Origin: an uncultured Clostridia bacterium
GTDB lineage: Bacteria > Bacillota > Clostridia > TANB77 > CAG-508
NCBI GenBank assembly: GCA_947589135.1
Contig: CANPZT010000001.1
Location: 1 to 39,651 of the forward strand
DNA: 39,651 bases
Direction: 5' to 3'
Part shown: piece after piece, positions 8,234 to 15,843 of the stretch
Layout of the letters: each line of letters starts with the position of its first letter
Position numbering within the stretch: position 1 is the first letter of the stretch
Notes under the pieces: model-generated
The model's input: only the letters and a program-made list of their open reading frames with translations
What the model was told of the DNA's origin: nothing
The model's database searches: none
Made by a program: the position numbers and the translations under genes

Positions 8234-8293
8234 AAAATACATCTCAAAATATCGAACTTTTTGCTTGATATTTAATATTTGAGATGTATTTTT
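8234..8293. terminator. bidirectional rho-independent terminator
   Basis: A long hairpin with arms AAAAATACATCTCAA (8234-8248) and TTGAGATGTATTTTT (8279-8293), extended by ATATC/GATAT, with T-runs in both directions. It lies between the convergent M20 gene and obgE, and can serve both. Confidence 0.8.
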
Positions 8294-8340
8294 CTTATTA
8301 TAATTTTTTATTTTCTATTTTTATTAAATTTTTGAATAAG

Positions 8341-8413
8341 TTGCCATTTAAACCCGGAACTATTGGCAAGATTGCCATTTAAACCCGGAACTGTTGGCAC
8401 GGAACTGTTGGCA
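8341..8413. repeat. two and a half direct copies of a 28-base unit, period 31
   Basis: The unit starts TTGCCATTTAAACCCGGAAC and ends TRTTGGCA. Copies lie at 8341-8368 and 8372-8399, with a truncated third copy at 8400-8413. Each unit begins TTGCCA and ends TGGCA(A), so each is itself a small inverted repeat. On the - strand its centre (CAAT, CCGGG, TTTAAATG) resembles the unit at 9712. It ends 8 bases before the obgE stop codon. Confidence 0.75.
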
Positions 8414-8421
8414 ACTTGCTA

Positions 8422-9698
8422 TTATTCGTACCATTCTAATTCCCAATCTGCAATAATTACAGTATCTCCTTCGCATACTCCCATTTCTTTTAGTTTTGCT
8501 TCGATTCCCATGTTTTTTAAACTTTTTTGTAGGTAGTACATTGATTCATTATCTTCTATGTTAATTCTTCCCATTAGTCTTTCTACTGCTTTTCCTGTAA
8601 CTATAAATATATCATCTTGCTTTTTGATTTCCCATTGTTGTTTTTCATCTTCTAATGTATATACTATTCTATCTTCTACATCAATTAGATCTTCTTTTGG
8701 TAGTGTATCTAGTATTTCTGCTACATGGTCTATTAGTTCCTGCACTCCTTGTTTTGTTACTCCTGATATTTTATAAAATTCTAATCCTTCTTTTTTTGCT
8801 AATTTTTCTACTTCTTTTAATAATGTTTCATCTTGCATTACATCTATTTTATTTGCTATAATAATTTGTTTTCTTTTACTTAATTTTTCACTATATTTTT
8901 TTAATTCAGCATTAATTGCATAAAAATCTTCAACTGGATTTCTTCCTTCTTGTCCTGAGACATCTAAAAAATGTAATAATAGTCTTGTCCTTTCTACATG
9001 TCTTAAAAATTGAATTCCAAGTCCTACTCCTTCACTTGCTCCTTCTATAATTCCCGGAATGTCTGCAATAACAAACCCATCTCCATTTTTTGTTTTTACG
9101 ACTCCTAAGTTTGGCTCTAATGTTGTAAAATGATAATTTGCAATTTTAGGTTTTGCTTCTGTTACTGTTGCTAAAAAAGTAGACTTTCCAACATTAGGAA
9201 ATCCAAGTAGTCCTACATCTGCCAATAGTTTCAATTCTAAAATAATCTCTTTTTCTTCTCCCTTTTCTCCATCTTCCGAAAATCTAGGAGCTTGTCTTGT
9301 TGCTGTTGCAAAGTGTGAGTTTCCTCTTCCTCCTCTGCCACCTTTTAATATCAATTCTTTTTGATTTGGCTCTGATAAATCTACTATCACTTTTCCTGTT
9401 TTAGCGTCTTTAACAACAGTACCTCTTGGAACTTTTATATTTAAATCTTCTCCATATTTTCCATTACAATGATTTCCGCTTCCATTCTCACCATTTTTAG
9501 CTTTGAACTTTTTATTATATCTAAAGTCAATAAGTGTATTTTTATCTTTGTCTACTTGAAAATAGATATTACCTCCATTTCCACCATCGCCACCGGTCTG
9601 GTCCGACCTGCAGCTACATATTTTTCTCTACGAAATGTTGCAGCTCCATTTCCTCCATCGCCTGATTTAATTACTATTTTTGTATAATCTGTAAACAT
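8422..9698 (-). CDS. obgE: GTPase Obg/CgtA, read through two +1 shifts at CGG
   Basis: The ATG at 9698 follows AAAGGAG and begins MFTDYTKIVIKSGDGG, the standard Obg N-terminus. After 31 codons the frame meets CGG (9605-9603) and, once shifted, a second CGG (9595-9593). With a +1 step at each, the text becomes KYVAAGGPDGGDGGNGGNI, the highly conserved glycine-rich Obg fold, and continues without interruption to 8422 (424 residues, normal length). The G domain has GFPNVGKST (G1), DIPGIIEG (G3) and NKID (G4), followed by the C-terminal OCT domain. Obg is a ribosome-associated GTPase essential in most bacteria, so an inactive copy is unlikely. It lies downstream of trpS, separated by element E. 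Confidence 0.92.
9593..9598 (-). other. putative +1 frameshift site GAC-CGG-T (obgE, second)
   Basis: After the first shift the frame is GGA CCA GAC CGG TGG. Skipping C (base 9595) gives GAC GGT GGC GAT GGT, i.e. DGGDG, matching the Obg family. This is the only one of the five sites where the base after CGG is T. Confidence 0.8.
9603..9608 (-). other. putative +1 frameshift site GGT-CGG-A (obgE, first)
   Basis: From the obgE start the frame reads GCT GCA GGT CGG ACC AGA CCG. Skipping C (base 9605) gives GGT GGA CCA GAC, i.e. G-G-P-D, the expected Obg sequence. It lies 10 bases before the second site. Confidence 0.8.
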
Positions 9699-9711
9699 AT
9701 TTTTCTCCTTT

Positions 9712-9849
9712 TGAGACAATGGGGACGGTCTTTAAATGTCTCATCATTTTGTCGTTTTTTGTCGTTTATTTTTAATTTTATTCTTCAATATTTTTCGACA
9801 TTTTTCGGTTAAATTTATGAGACATTTAAAGACCGTCCCCATTGTCTCA
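9712..9849. repeat. element E: palindrome with 33-base perfect terminal inverted repeats
   Basis: Bases 9712-9744 and 9817-9849 are perfect inverted repeats, each containing GGGGACGGTCTTTAAATG. Each arm is itself a small palindrome (TGAGACA 9712-9718 with TGTCTCA 9737-9743). The ~70-base centre is AT-rich with GTCG/CGAC motifs. The element fills the whole space between trpS and obgE. Its right edge provides the TGA stop of trpS (9849-9847), and its left edge touches the obgE ribosome binding site. There is no transposase; a non-autonomous mobile palindrome is likely. Confidence 0.85.
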
Positions 9850-10857
9850 TTCAAAATAATCTAGTTTCATTGCTTTCTTTACTTTTTTCATAGTTTCTTT
9901 TGCAACTGCTCTTGCTTTTGTAGTTCCTTCTATCAATATTTTATCAACTTCTTCAGGATGTTCTTCGTAATATTTTCTTTTTTCTCTTATTGGTCTCAAT
10001 TCTTCTATTATATTTTGTGCTAGTTGTTTTTTACATGCTACACATCCTCTTTTTCCTGCTTTACATTCTTCACATACTGCTTTTACTTCTTCTGGTTTTG
10101 TAAATAAATTATGATAGTATGCAACCATACATATATTAGGGTTTCCTAAGTCATCTTTTTTTATACGATTTGGATCTGTTATAGCACTCATTACTTTTCT
10201 TGTTATTTCTTCTTCACTATCTGATAAATAAATTGCATTTCCTAGAGATTTTCCCATTTTTTCATTTCCATCTAGTCCTTTAATTCTTTTTCTTTCAGAT
10301 AATTCTGCTTTTGGTTCTACTAAAATTTCTCCATAAATAGAGTTAAATTTTCTTACAATTTCTCTACATTGTTCTATTAATGGTAATTGGTCTTCTCCTA
10401 CTGGTACTATCTCTCCTTCAAATGCAGTTATGTCTGCTGCTTGACTTACTGGATATCCTAAAAATCCATATGTTACACTTTCTCCAAATAACTCTTTTTT
10501 TTGTGCAATTTCTGTTTTTACAGTTGGGTTTCTTTGTAATCTTGCTATTGTTACTAGGTTTGAATAAAATACTGTTAATTCTGCTACTTCTGGTATCATA
10601 GATTGAATATAAATCGTTGTTTTTTTAGGATCTATTCCAACAGATAAATAATCTATTGCAACTTCTCTTACATTTTTTCTTACTTTTTCAGGATTATTGA
10701 AATTATCTGTTAATGCTTGAACATCTGCAATTAATATATATGGATCATATTTTCCACTTTCTTGTAATTCAACTCTCTTTTTTAATGATCCAAAATAGTG
10801 TCCTATGTGCAATCTTCCTGTTGGCCTATCTCCTGTTAATATTCTTTTTTTCTGCAT
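9847..10857 (-). CDS. trpS: tryptophanyl-tRNA synthetase
   Basis: A 336-residue class I synthetase of normal length. The HIGH motif is in GRLHIGHYFGSL and KMSKS appears as KMGKSLGNAI. ADVQAL and VGEDQLPLIEQ are typical TrpRS segments. A cysteine cluster (CEECKAGKRGCVACK) near residue 280 is seen in clostridial TrpRS and may bind metal. The enzyme charges tRNA-Trp. The start is taken at the ATG at 10857, because AGGAAGGA lies 9 bases before it, whereas the ATG at 10866 abuts the ribosome binding site. The last codon and stop run directly into element E. Confidence 0.95.
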   Translation of the reverse strand: MQKKRILTGDRPTGRLHIGHYFGSLKKRVELQESGKYDPYILIADVQALTDNFNNPEKVRKNVREVAIDYLSVGIDPKKTTIYIQSMIPEVAELTVFYSNLVTIARLQRNPTVKTEIAQKKELFGESVTYGFLGYPVSQAADITAFEGEIVPVGEDQLPLIEQCREIVRKFNSIYGEILVEPKAELSERKRIKGLDGNEKMGKSLGNAIYLSDSEEEITRKVMSAITDPNRIKKDDLGNPNICMVAYYHNLFTKPEEVKAVCEECKAGKRGCVACKKQLAQNIIEELRPIREKRKYYEEHPEEVDKILIEGTTKARAVAKETMKKVKKAMKLDYFE

Positions 10858-10950
10858 ATTATTCATTCCTTCCTATATGAATTTTCTTTAACACAAAATT
10901 TAGTATCTTTTATATTTTATCATATTTTTTTTGTTTTGTGTATAATTTTA

Positions 10951-11892
10951 TTATAACTCAAACAATTCACCTAATGGTTTTTCTTCATTAGTTCGTTGAA
11001 TAGCCTCTGCAAATAATGGTGCTATAGATAATATAGTTATATTATCTATCATCTTCTCTTCCGGTATAGGAACAGTATTTGTTAATACCATTTCTTTAAT
11101 TCCAGAATTTTTGATTCTTTCAATTGCAGGACCTGACAAAATACCATGTGTAGCACCTGCATAAATATTTTTAACACCAAATTTTTGCAATACTTTTACT
11201 GTTTCCATCATAGAACCTGCTGTATCTATTTCATCATCAAATATAATTGCGTTTTTATCTTTTACGTCTCCAATAATAGTACTAGCAATAGCTCTATCAT
11301 CATTTCCTTCTCTTCTTTTATCTACTAAAGCAATTGGACATTTAAAAAATTCTGAATATTTATATGCTTTTTTTGAACTTCCCGCATCAGTTGCAACAAT
11401 TACCATATCTTTAAGATTTTTTTCTTTGTAATATTCTTCTAATAAATATTCTGCTGTCAATTTATCACAATTAATATTAAAATATGCTTCTATGGCTGGA
11501 TTATGAAGATCACAACTAATTACTCTTGTTGCTCCTGCTGCTTCTATTAATTGAGCAATTAATTTAGCTGTGATTGGTACTCGTGGTTGATCTTTTTTAT
11601 CTGACCTTGAATAAGGAAAATATGGCAATACCACATTTATATTCTTAGCAGATGCTCTTTTTACAGCATCTATTGTTATTAGCAATTCCATAATTCTTTC
11701 ATTAACTGGTGGTTGTGTTGTTTGTACAATATACACATCTTTTTGTCTTACTGTTTCCAATATTTGTACAAAGTTATTGTCATTTATAAATTTTTGATGT
11801 TTTATTTTTCCCATTTCTATTCCTAAACAATCACATATTTCTTTTGTGAATTTTTCTGCTGTCGGACAAGCAAATATTTTAATATTTTTCAT
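10951..11892 (-). CDS. prs: ribose-phosphate pyrophosphokinase (PRPP synthetase)
   Basis: A 313-residue protein. It has the Prs features CDLHNPAIEAYFN, a flexible loop region, and the PRPP-binding motif in NAIIFDDEIDTAGSM. The usual DVGG(V/A)KRA phosphate loop reads TDAGSSKKAYKYSEFF, so this is a divergent branch of the family. It makes PRPP from ribose 5-phosphate and ATP for purine, pyrimidine, histidine and tryptophan synthesis. This fits functionally with transketolase and trpS in the same region. AGGAG precedes the ATG at 11892. The 5' region has no promoter I would defend. Confidence 0.9.
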   Translation of the reverse strand: MKNIKIFACPTAEKFTKEICDCLGIEMGKIKHQKFINDNNFVQILETVRQKDVYIVQTTQPPVNERIMELLITIDAVKRASAKNINVVLPYFPYSRSDKKDQPRVPITAKLIAQLIEAAGATRVISCDLHNPAIEAYFNINCDKLTAEYLLEEYYKEKNLKDMVIVATDAGSSKKAYKYSEFFKCPIALVDKRREGNDDRAIASTIIGDVKDKNAIIFDDEIDTAGSMMETVKVLQKFGVKNIYAGATHGILSGPAIERIKNSGIKEMVLTNTVPIPEEKMIDNITILSIAPLFAEAIQRTNEEKPLGELFEL

Positions 11893-12017
11893 AACTATTC
11901 TCCTATTCCTAATTTATTTTCTGACATAATAATAACATACTTTTAACTCCATGTGTCATTTTTTATAAAATTTTTTTAATAGGAATAAATATATACAAGT
12001 TAACACAAAACTTTTTT

Positions 12018-12087
12018 GCAATAAAAAAGTAATTTTTACTATTGCATAAAAAAAAAGACAAAAACTAATTATTCGTTCTTGTCTTAT
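12018..12087 (-). terminator. terminator(s) after the rml operon
   Basis: On the - strand, after rmlB, AAGACAAGAAC (12085-12075) pairs with GTTTTTGTCTT (12065-12055), followed by a run of eight or more T: a standard rho-independent terminator. A second hairpin, GCAATA/TATTGC with T-rich flanks, spans about 12018-12046. Together they isolate prs from the rhamnose genes. Confidence 0.8.
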
Positions 12088-12096
12088 ACATTTTTA

Positions 12097-13065
12097 TTAT
12101 TTTAACCAATCAGGATTTTCCAAATACCAATCTATTGTTTTTACAATTCCATCTTCAAATTTTGTTTTTGGATACCATCCAAGTTCATTTTTTATTTTTG
12201 TTGGGTCAATTGCATATCTGTAGTCATGTCCTTTTCTATCTTCTACATATTCTATTAAATCTTCTGATTTTCCTAATCTTTTTAGAATTAATTTAACAAT
12301 TTCTATATTTCTTTTTTCATTGTGTCCACCAATATTGTATCTTTCGCCAGATACACCATTATGAAATACTAAATCTATTGCTTCACAATGATCTTCTACA
12401 TATAGCCAATCTCTGATATTTTTTCCTGTTCCATATACAGGTAATTTTTCATCATTTAAAGCTAATTTAATCATATGTGGAATTAATTTTTCATTATGTT
12501 GATATGGACCATAATTGTTTGAACAATTTGTTACATTAACATTCATTTTATATGTTTCTTTATATGCAAGTGCAATTAAATCTGAACTTGCTTTTGATGA
12601 TGAATATGGACTACTTGGCTTTATAGGAGAAGTTTCTGTAAAATATCCATCTTCCCCTAATGATCCATAAACTTCATCAGTAGAAATATGTACAAATTTA
12701 TTAGGACTACCTTCTCCCCATTTCTGTTTTGCAGTTTCTAATAATGTATGTGTTCCAATTACATTTGTTTGTGTAAAAACAAATGGATTTTTAATACTAT
12801 TATCAACATGTGATTCTGCTGCAAAATGAATTACTCCATTAATATCATATTTATCAAAAATTTCTTTCATTTTTTCAAAATCACATATATCTGCTTGTAC
12901 AAAAGTTATTTTATCTTGTACTTTTTTTAAATTATCCAAATTTCCTGCATATGTTAATTTGTCTACTACTACTACATTATAATCTGGATGTTTATTTACA
13001 AAATATTCTGCAAAATTTGCTCCTATGAAACCTGCTGCTCCTGTTACTAATACATTTTTACTCAT
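12097..13065 (-). CDS. rfbB: dTDP-glucose 4,6-dehydratase RmlB
   Basis: A 322-residue extended SDR enzyme. It has the NAD-binding TGAAGFIGANF near the N-terminus, STDEVYGSLGEDG, and the catalytic YxxxK in PYSSSKASSD (Tyr-Ser-Ser-Ser-Lys). DYNIGGHNEKRN-like text (YNIGGHNEKRNIEIV) is typical of RmlB. It converts dTDP-glucose to dTDP-4-keto-6-deoxyglucose, step 2 of dTDP-L-rhamnose synthesis. It is last in the rmlD-A-C-B operon, 97 bases after rmlC, and is followed by the terminator. GAAAGGAAAAAG lies before the ATG. Confidence 0.96.
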   Translation of the reverse strand: MSKNVLVTGAAGFIGANFAEYFVNKHPDYNVVVVDKLTYAGNLDNLKKVQDKITFVQADICDFEKMKEIFDKYDINGVIHFAAESHVDNSIKNPFVFTQTNVIGTHTLLETAKQKWGEGSPNKFVHISTDEVYGSLGEDGYFTETSPIKPSSPYSSSKASSDLIALAYKETYKMNVNVTNCSNNYGPYQHNEKLIPHMIKLALNDEKLPVYGTGKNIRDWLYVEDHCEAIDLVFHNGVSGERYNIGGHNEKRNIEIVKLILKRLGKSEDLIEYVEDRKGHDYRYAIDPTKIKNELGWYPKTKFEDGIVKTIDWYLENPDWLK

Positions 13066-13091
13066 TTTTCTTTTTCCTTTCTTTTCCTTTA

Positions 13092-13183
13092 GGAATTTAG
13101 GGACAAACCTTTGTCTTTTTTATTAAGAAAGAGTATCCCTTTCTCTCTCCTAAGAGAGATTTTAAGAAATGTCTCCTAATTCC
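13092..13183. repeat. imperfect palindromic repeat covering the rmlC 3' end
   Basis: GGAATTTAGGGACA (13092-13105) and, on the other strand, GGAATTAGGAGACA (13183-13170) are imperfect inverted repeats (11 of 14) around an inner TCTCTC/GAGAGA stretch. The rmlC stop (13164-13162) lies inside. The GGGACA motif recalls the repeats at 9712 and 26550. The match is weaker than for elements A-E. Confidence 0.4.
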
Positions 13184-13752
13184 TTAAATAAATCTGTTTC
13201 TTTTAGTTCTTTTAAAGATGGCCATTTTGAATCTTTTTCAGATGTCAATAAATCTGCTACTTTAATATCGCCCAAAGGCCAGTCTATACCTACATCTGGG
13301 TCATTCCATGCAAGTCCACCTTCTGCTTCATGATTATATATGTCATCACATTTATAAGTAAATTCTGCTTCATCTGATAATACTAGAAATCCATGTGCAA
13401 AACCTCTAGGTATCATAAACATTTTTTTATTTTCTTCTGATAAAATTACACCTTCCCATTTTCCGTATGTTTTACTTCCTGGTCTTAAATCTACTGCAAC
13501 ATCAAATACTTCTCCTTTTATGCATCTAACTAATTTTGCTTGTGTATTTTCTTTTTGAAAATGTAATCCTCTTAAAACTCCCTTGCTAGATTTAGATTGA
13601 TTATCTTGTACAAAATTGTAATTCAAACCAATCTCTGCAAACTCAGCTGCACTATATGTCTCCATAAAATATCCTCTGTTGTCACCAAACACAGTTGGTT
13701 CAATTACATATACTCCATCAATTGAAGTTTCTATTTTTTTAAACTTTCCCAA
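13162..13752 (-). CDS. rfbC: dTDP-4-dehydrorhamnose 3,5-epimerase RmlC
   Basis: A 196-residue cupin. It shows VYVIEPTVFGDNRGYFMETY, QDNQSKSSKGVLRGLHFQ (His of the active site), and IKGEVFDVAVDLRPGSKTYGKW (in parts), followed by IPRGFAHGFLVLSD. It epimerises C3 and C5 in step 3 of dTDP-L-rhamnose synthesis. The start is placed at the TTG at 13752 (protein MGKFKKIETS), because AAAGGAG lies 8 bases upstream and the family begins there. A longer TTG reading to 13806 has no ribosome binding site and would begin inside element D. The last codons lie in a repeat. Confidence 0.94.
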   Translation of the reverse strand: MGKFKKIETSIDGVYVIEPTVFGDNRGYFMETYSAAEFAEIGLNYNFVQDNQSKSSKGVLRGLHFQKENTQAKLVRCIKGEVFDVAVDLRPGSKTYGKWEGVILSEENKKMFMIPRGFAHGFLVLSDEAEFTYKCDDIYNHEAEGGLAWNDPDVGIDWPLGDIKVADLLTSEKDSKWPSLKELKETDLFKELGDIS

Positions 13753-13793
13753 TCTATTCACTCCTTTTCTCTTTAAGTTGTCATAAGTGATAA

Positions 13794-13944
13794 GGCTTTT
13801 TGACAACTTTATACTTTATACAAATATATTTTTTTAAAGTTATAAATAATAAATTTATTAAATAATTTGTTTATAATGTAGCATAGCTGAAGAATTAAAT
13901 AAATTTATTATTTATAACTTATAATTATTGGTTGTCAAAAAGCC
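13794..13944. repeat. palindromic element D (coreless relative of element A)
   Basis: The outer inverted repeat GGCTTTTTGACAAC (13794-13807)/GTTGTCAAAAAGCC (13931-13944) is perfect over 14 bases. The inner repeat 13837-13859/13898-13920 is perfect over 23 bases, starting AAGTTATAAATAATAAATTT. Between them, text from 13862 resembles element A from 1280, but the core hairpin of A is absent. It fills the rmlA-rmlC gap and ends about 40 bases before the rmlC ribosome binding site. Confidence 0.75.
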
Positions 13945-13966
13945 CTCTCCTTTTAACAACTCATCA

Positions 13967-14857
13967 CTATTCTTCTCCAAATTTATTTGTAGCTAAATCT
14001 TTTAAATATTGCCCATACGCTGTTTTCATATATTTGTCTGCTAATTTTGATAATTGTTCTGCTGTAATCCATCCATTCTTATATGATATTTCCTCTGGAC
14101 AACTTACTTGCATTCCTTGTCTTTTTTCTATTGTTTGTACAAAACTTGCTGTTTCCAATAATGCATCATGTGTTCCTGTGTCAAACCATGTCATTCCTCT
14201 TCCTAATTTTTCAACTGTTAGCTTTCCTCTTTTCATGTATTCATCATTTACTGATGTAATTTCTAGTTCTCCTCTTGCTGATGGCTTTACATTTTTAGCA
14301 ATTTCTATAACATCATTTGTATAGAAATACAATCCTGGCACTGCATAATTTGATTTTGGATTTTCTGGTTTTTCTTCGATTGAAAGTGCTTTTCCAGTTT
14401 TGTCTATTTCTACAACACCATATGCTCTTGGATCCTTTACATAGTATCCAAAAATTGTTGATTCATCTTCTCTTGCATTTGATCTTTTTAAAATTTCTGG
14501 TAAATGTGAACCATAGAACATGTTATCTCCCAAAATCATTACTACATTATCATTACCAATAAATTCTTCTCCTATAATAAATGCTTCTGCTAGTCCATTT
14601 GGTTTTTCTTGCACTTTATATTCAAAATGCATTCCCCATTGTGAGCCATCTCCTAATAATTCTTTAAATGTTTCTATGTCTCTTGGAGTTGAAATAATTA
14701 ATACTTCCTTTATTTCTGCATACATTAATACAGATAATGGATAATAAATCATTGGTTTATCATATACTGGCATAATTTGTTTTGATATTGCAATTGTTAA
14801 TGGATATAATCTTGTTCCACTTCCTCCTGCTAATATAATTCCTTTTCGATTTTTCAT
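13967..14857 (-). CDS. rfbA: glucose-1-phosphate thymidylyltransferase RmlA
   Basis: A 296-residue nucleotidyltransferase. The N-terminal nucleotide-binding motif is GIILAGGSGTRLYPLT, followed by SKQIMPVYDKPMIYYPL. Further on are the GDNMFYG metal site and IEEKPENPKSNYAVPGLY (two parts). It makes dTDP-glucose from glucose 1-phosphate and dTTP, step 1 of dTDP-L-rhamnose synthesis. The start is the ATG at 14857 (MKNRKGIIL), because AAAGG sits 9 bases upstream, while the ATG at 14866 touches the ribosome binding site. It lies between rmlD and rmlC. Confidence 0.96.
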   Translation of the reverse strand: MKNRKGIILAGGSGTRLYPLTIAISKQIMPVYDKPMIYYPLSVLMYAEIKEVLIISTPRDIETFKELLGDGSQWGMHFEYKVQEKPNGLAEAFIIGEEFIGNDNVVMILGDNMFYGSHLPEILKRSNAREDESTIFGYYVKDPRAYGVVEIDKTGKALSIEEKPENPKSNYAVPGLYFYTNDVIEIAKNVKPSARGELEITSVNDEYMKRGKLTVEKLGRGMTWFDTGTHDALLETASFVQTIEKRQGMQVSCPEEISYKNGWITAEQLSKLADKYMKTAYGQYLKDLATNKFGEE

Positions 14858-14898
14858 TTCTTTCATCCTTTCTTACTACTTTTTTTAAAAAAAATTTT

Positions 14899-15759
14899 TT
14901 AAATCTTGCCTTCTTCTTGTAAATATCTTTTTAATGCATCTTCCCAATTAGGTATTGTAACACCTTGTGCTAATAATTTTTCTTTTGATAGTTGAGAATT
15001 CTTTGGTCTTTTTGCTTGAGTAACTTTCATCATTTCAATATATTCTTCTGTTGTAACTGGATTTACCTTGCAAATGATACCTGCATATTCAAATATTGCT
15101 TTTGTAAAATCATACCATGTTGTATATCCTTGATTTGTTGCATGATATACTCCATATGGTATTTTCTTTTCAATTGCTTCACCAATGATGTTTGCTAAAT
15201 CTTCTGCATATGTAGGAGATCCATGTTGATCACATACTACGCTAATTTCATCTTTTTGCTCTCCTAATTTAAGCATTGTTCTTACAAAATTGTTTCCATC
15301 TCCATATAGCCATGCTGTTCTAAATATATAATATTTATCTGTATTTTCTTTTATTTTTTCTTCTCCATGTAATTTCGTAATTCCATATGCTGTTACAGGT
15401 GATTTAGGATCATCTTCTTTATACACTTCTTCAACGTCTAAATTACCACCAAATACATAATCTGTACTAATATGTATTAATGGAATGTCTATTTTTTTTG
15501 CAGCTTTTGCTAAATTTTCTGGTCCAATTGCATTGATTTTTTCTACAATTTCTCCAGCCTCTTCTGCTTTATCAACTGCTGTATATGCAGCACAATTGAT
15601 AATATATTCTGGATTTTTTTCTTCAACAAATTTTAATACCGCATTTTCATCTGTTATATCTAAATCTTCTACATCTGTACAAATCAATTCATTTCCTTCT
15701 AATCTTTTTCTTACAGATTTTGCAAGCATTCCGTTTGCTCCTGTAATTAGTATTTTCAT
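14899..15759 (-). CDS. rfbD: dTDP-4-dehydrorhamnose reductase RmlD
   Basis: A 286-residue SDR enzyme. It has MKILITGANGMLAKSV at the N-terminus, NCAAYTAVDKAEE, STDYVFGG, and the catalytic YGITKLHGE (Tyr-x3-Lys). It reduces dTDP-4-keto-L-rhamnose to dTDP-L-rhamnose, the final step. It is first in the rml operon, with a promoter at 15790-15818 and GAAAGGAAG before the ATG. The operon therefore supplies a complete activated-rhamnose pathway close to the polysaccharide operon. Confidence 0.96.
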   Translation of the reverse strand: MKILITGANGMLAKSVRKRLEGNELICTDVEDLDITDENAVLKFVEEKNPEYIINCAAYTAVDKAEEAGEIVEKINAIGPENLAKAAKKIDIPLIHISTDYVFGGNLDVEEVYKEDDPKSPVTAYGITKLHGEEKIKENTDKYYIFRTAWLYGDGNNFVRTMLKLGEQKDEISVVCDQHGSPTYAEDLANIIGEAIEKKIPYGVYHATNQGYTTWYDFTKAIFEYAGIICKVNPVTTEEYIEMMKVTQAKRPKNSQLSKEKLLAQGVTIPNWEDALKRYLQEEGKI

Positions 15760-15789
15760 ACTTACACTTCCTTTCTATTTTACATGCAT

Positions 15790-15818
15790 ATCATATCATT
15801 TAATACAAAAAAGTACAA
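15790..15818 (-). promoter_or_regulatory. promoter of the rml operon
   Basis: On the - strand TTGTAC (15818-15813), a 17-base spacer and TATGAT (15795-15790) lie about 31 bases from the rmlD start. The -35 hexamer is the 3' arm of the terminator hairpin that closes the upstream cotH-like gene, so terminator and promoter are merged. Confidence 0.6.
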
Positions 15819-15839
15819 GCTTTTTCTTGTACTTTTTTG
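15807..15839 (-). terminator. terminator of the cotH-like gene
   Basis: On the - strand AAAAAAGTACAAG pairs with CTTGTACTTTTTT around a short A-rich loop, with the T-run after it. It begins 5 bases after the restored cotH stop at 15844. This position supports the restored stop rather than the earlier out-of-frame stop at 15860. Confidence 0.8.
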
Positions 15840-15843
15840 CTTA

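Noticed and set aside
8341..8413. A CRISPR array
   Set aside because: The repeats are adjacent with 3-base gaps and there are no spacers or cas genes.
13887..13893. CTGAAGA in element D as the conserved core of a hammerhead ribozyme
   Set aside because: The matching place in element A reads CCGAATA, and no GAAA strand or three-stem junction is present in either copy.
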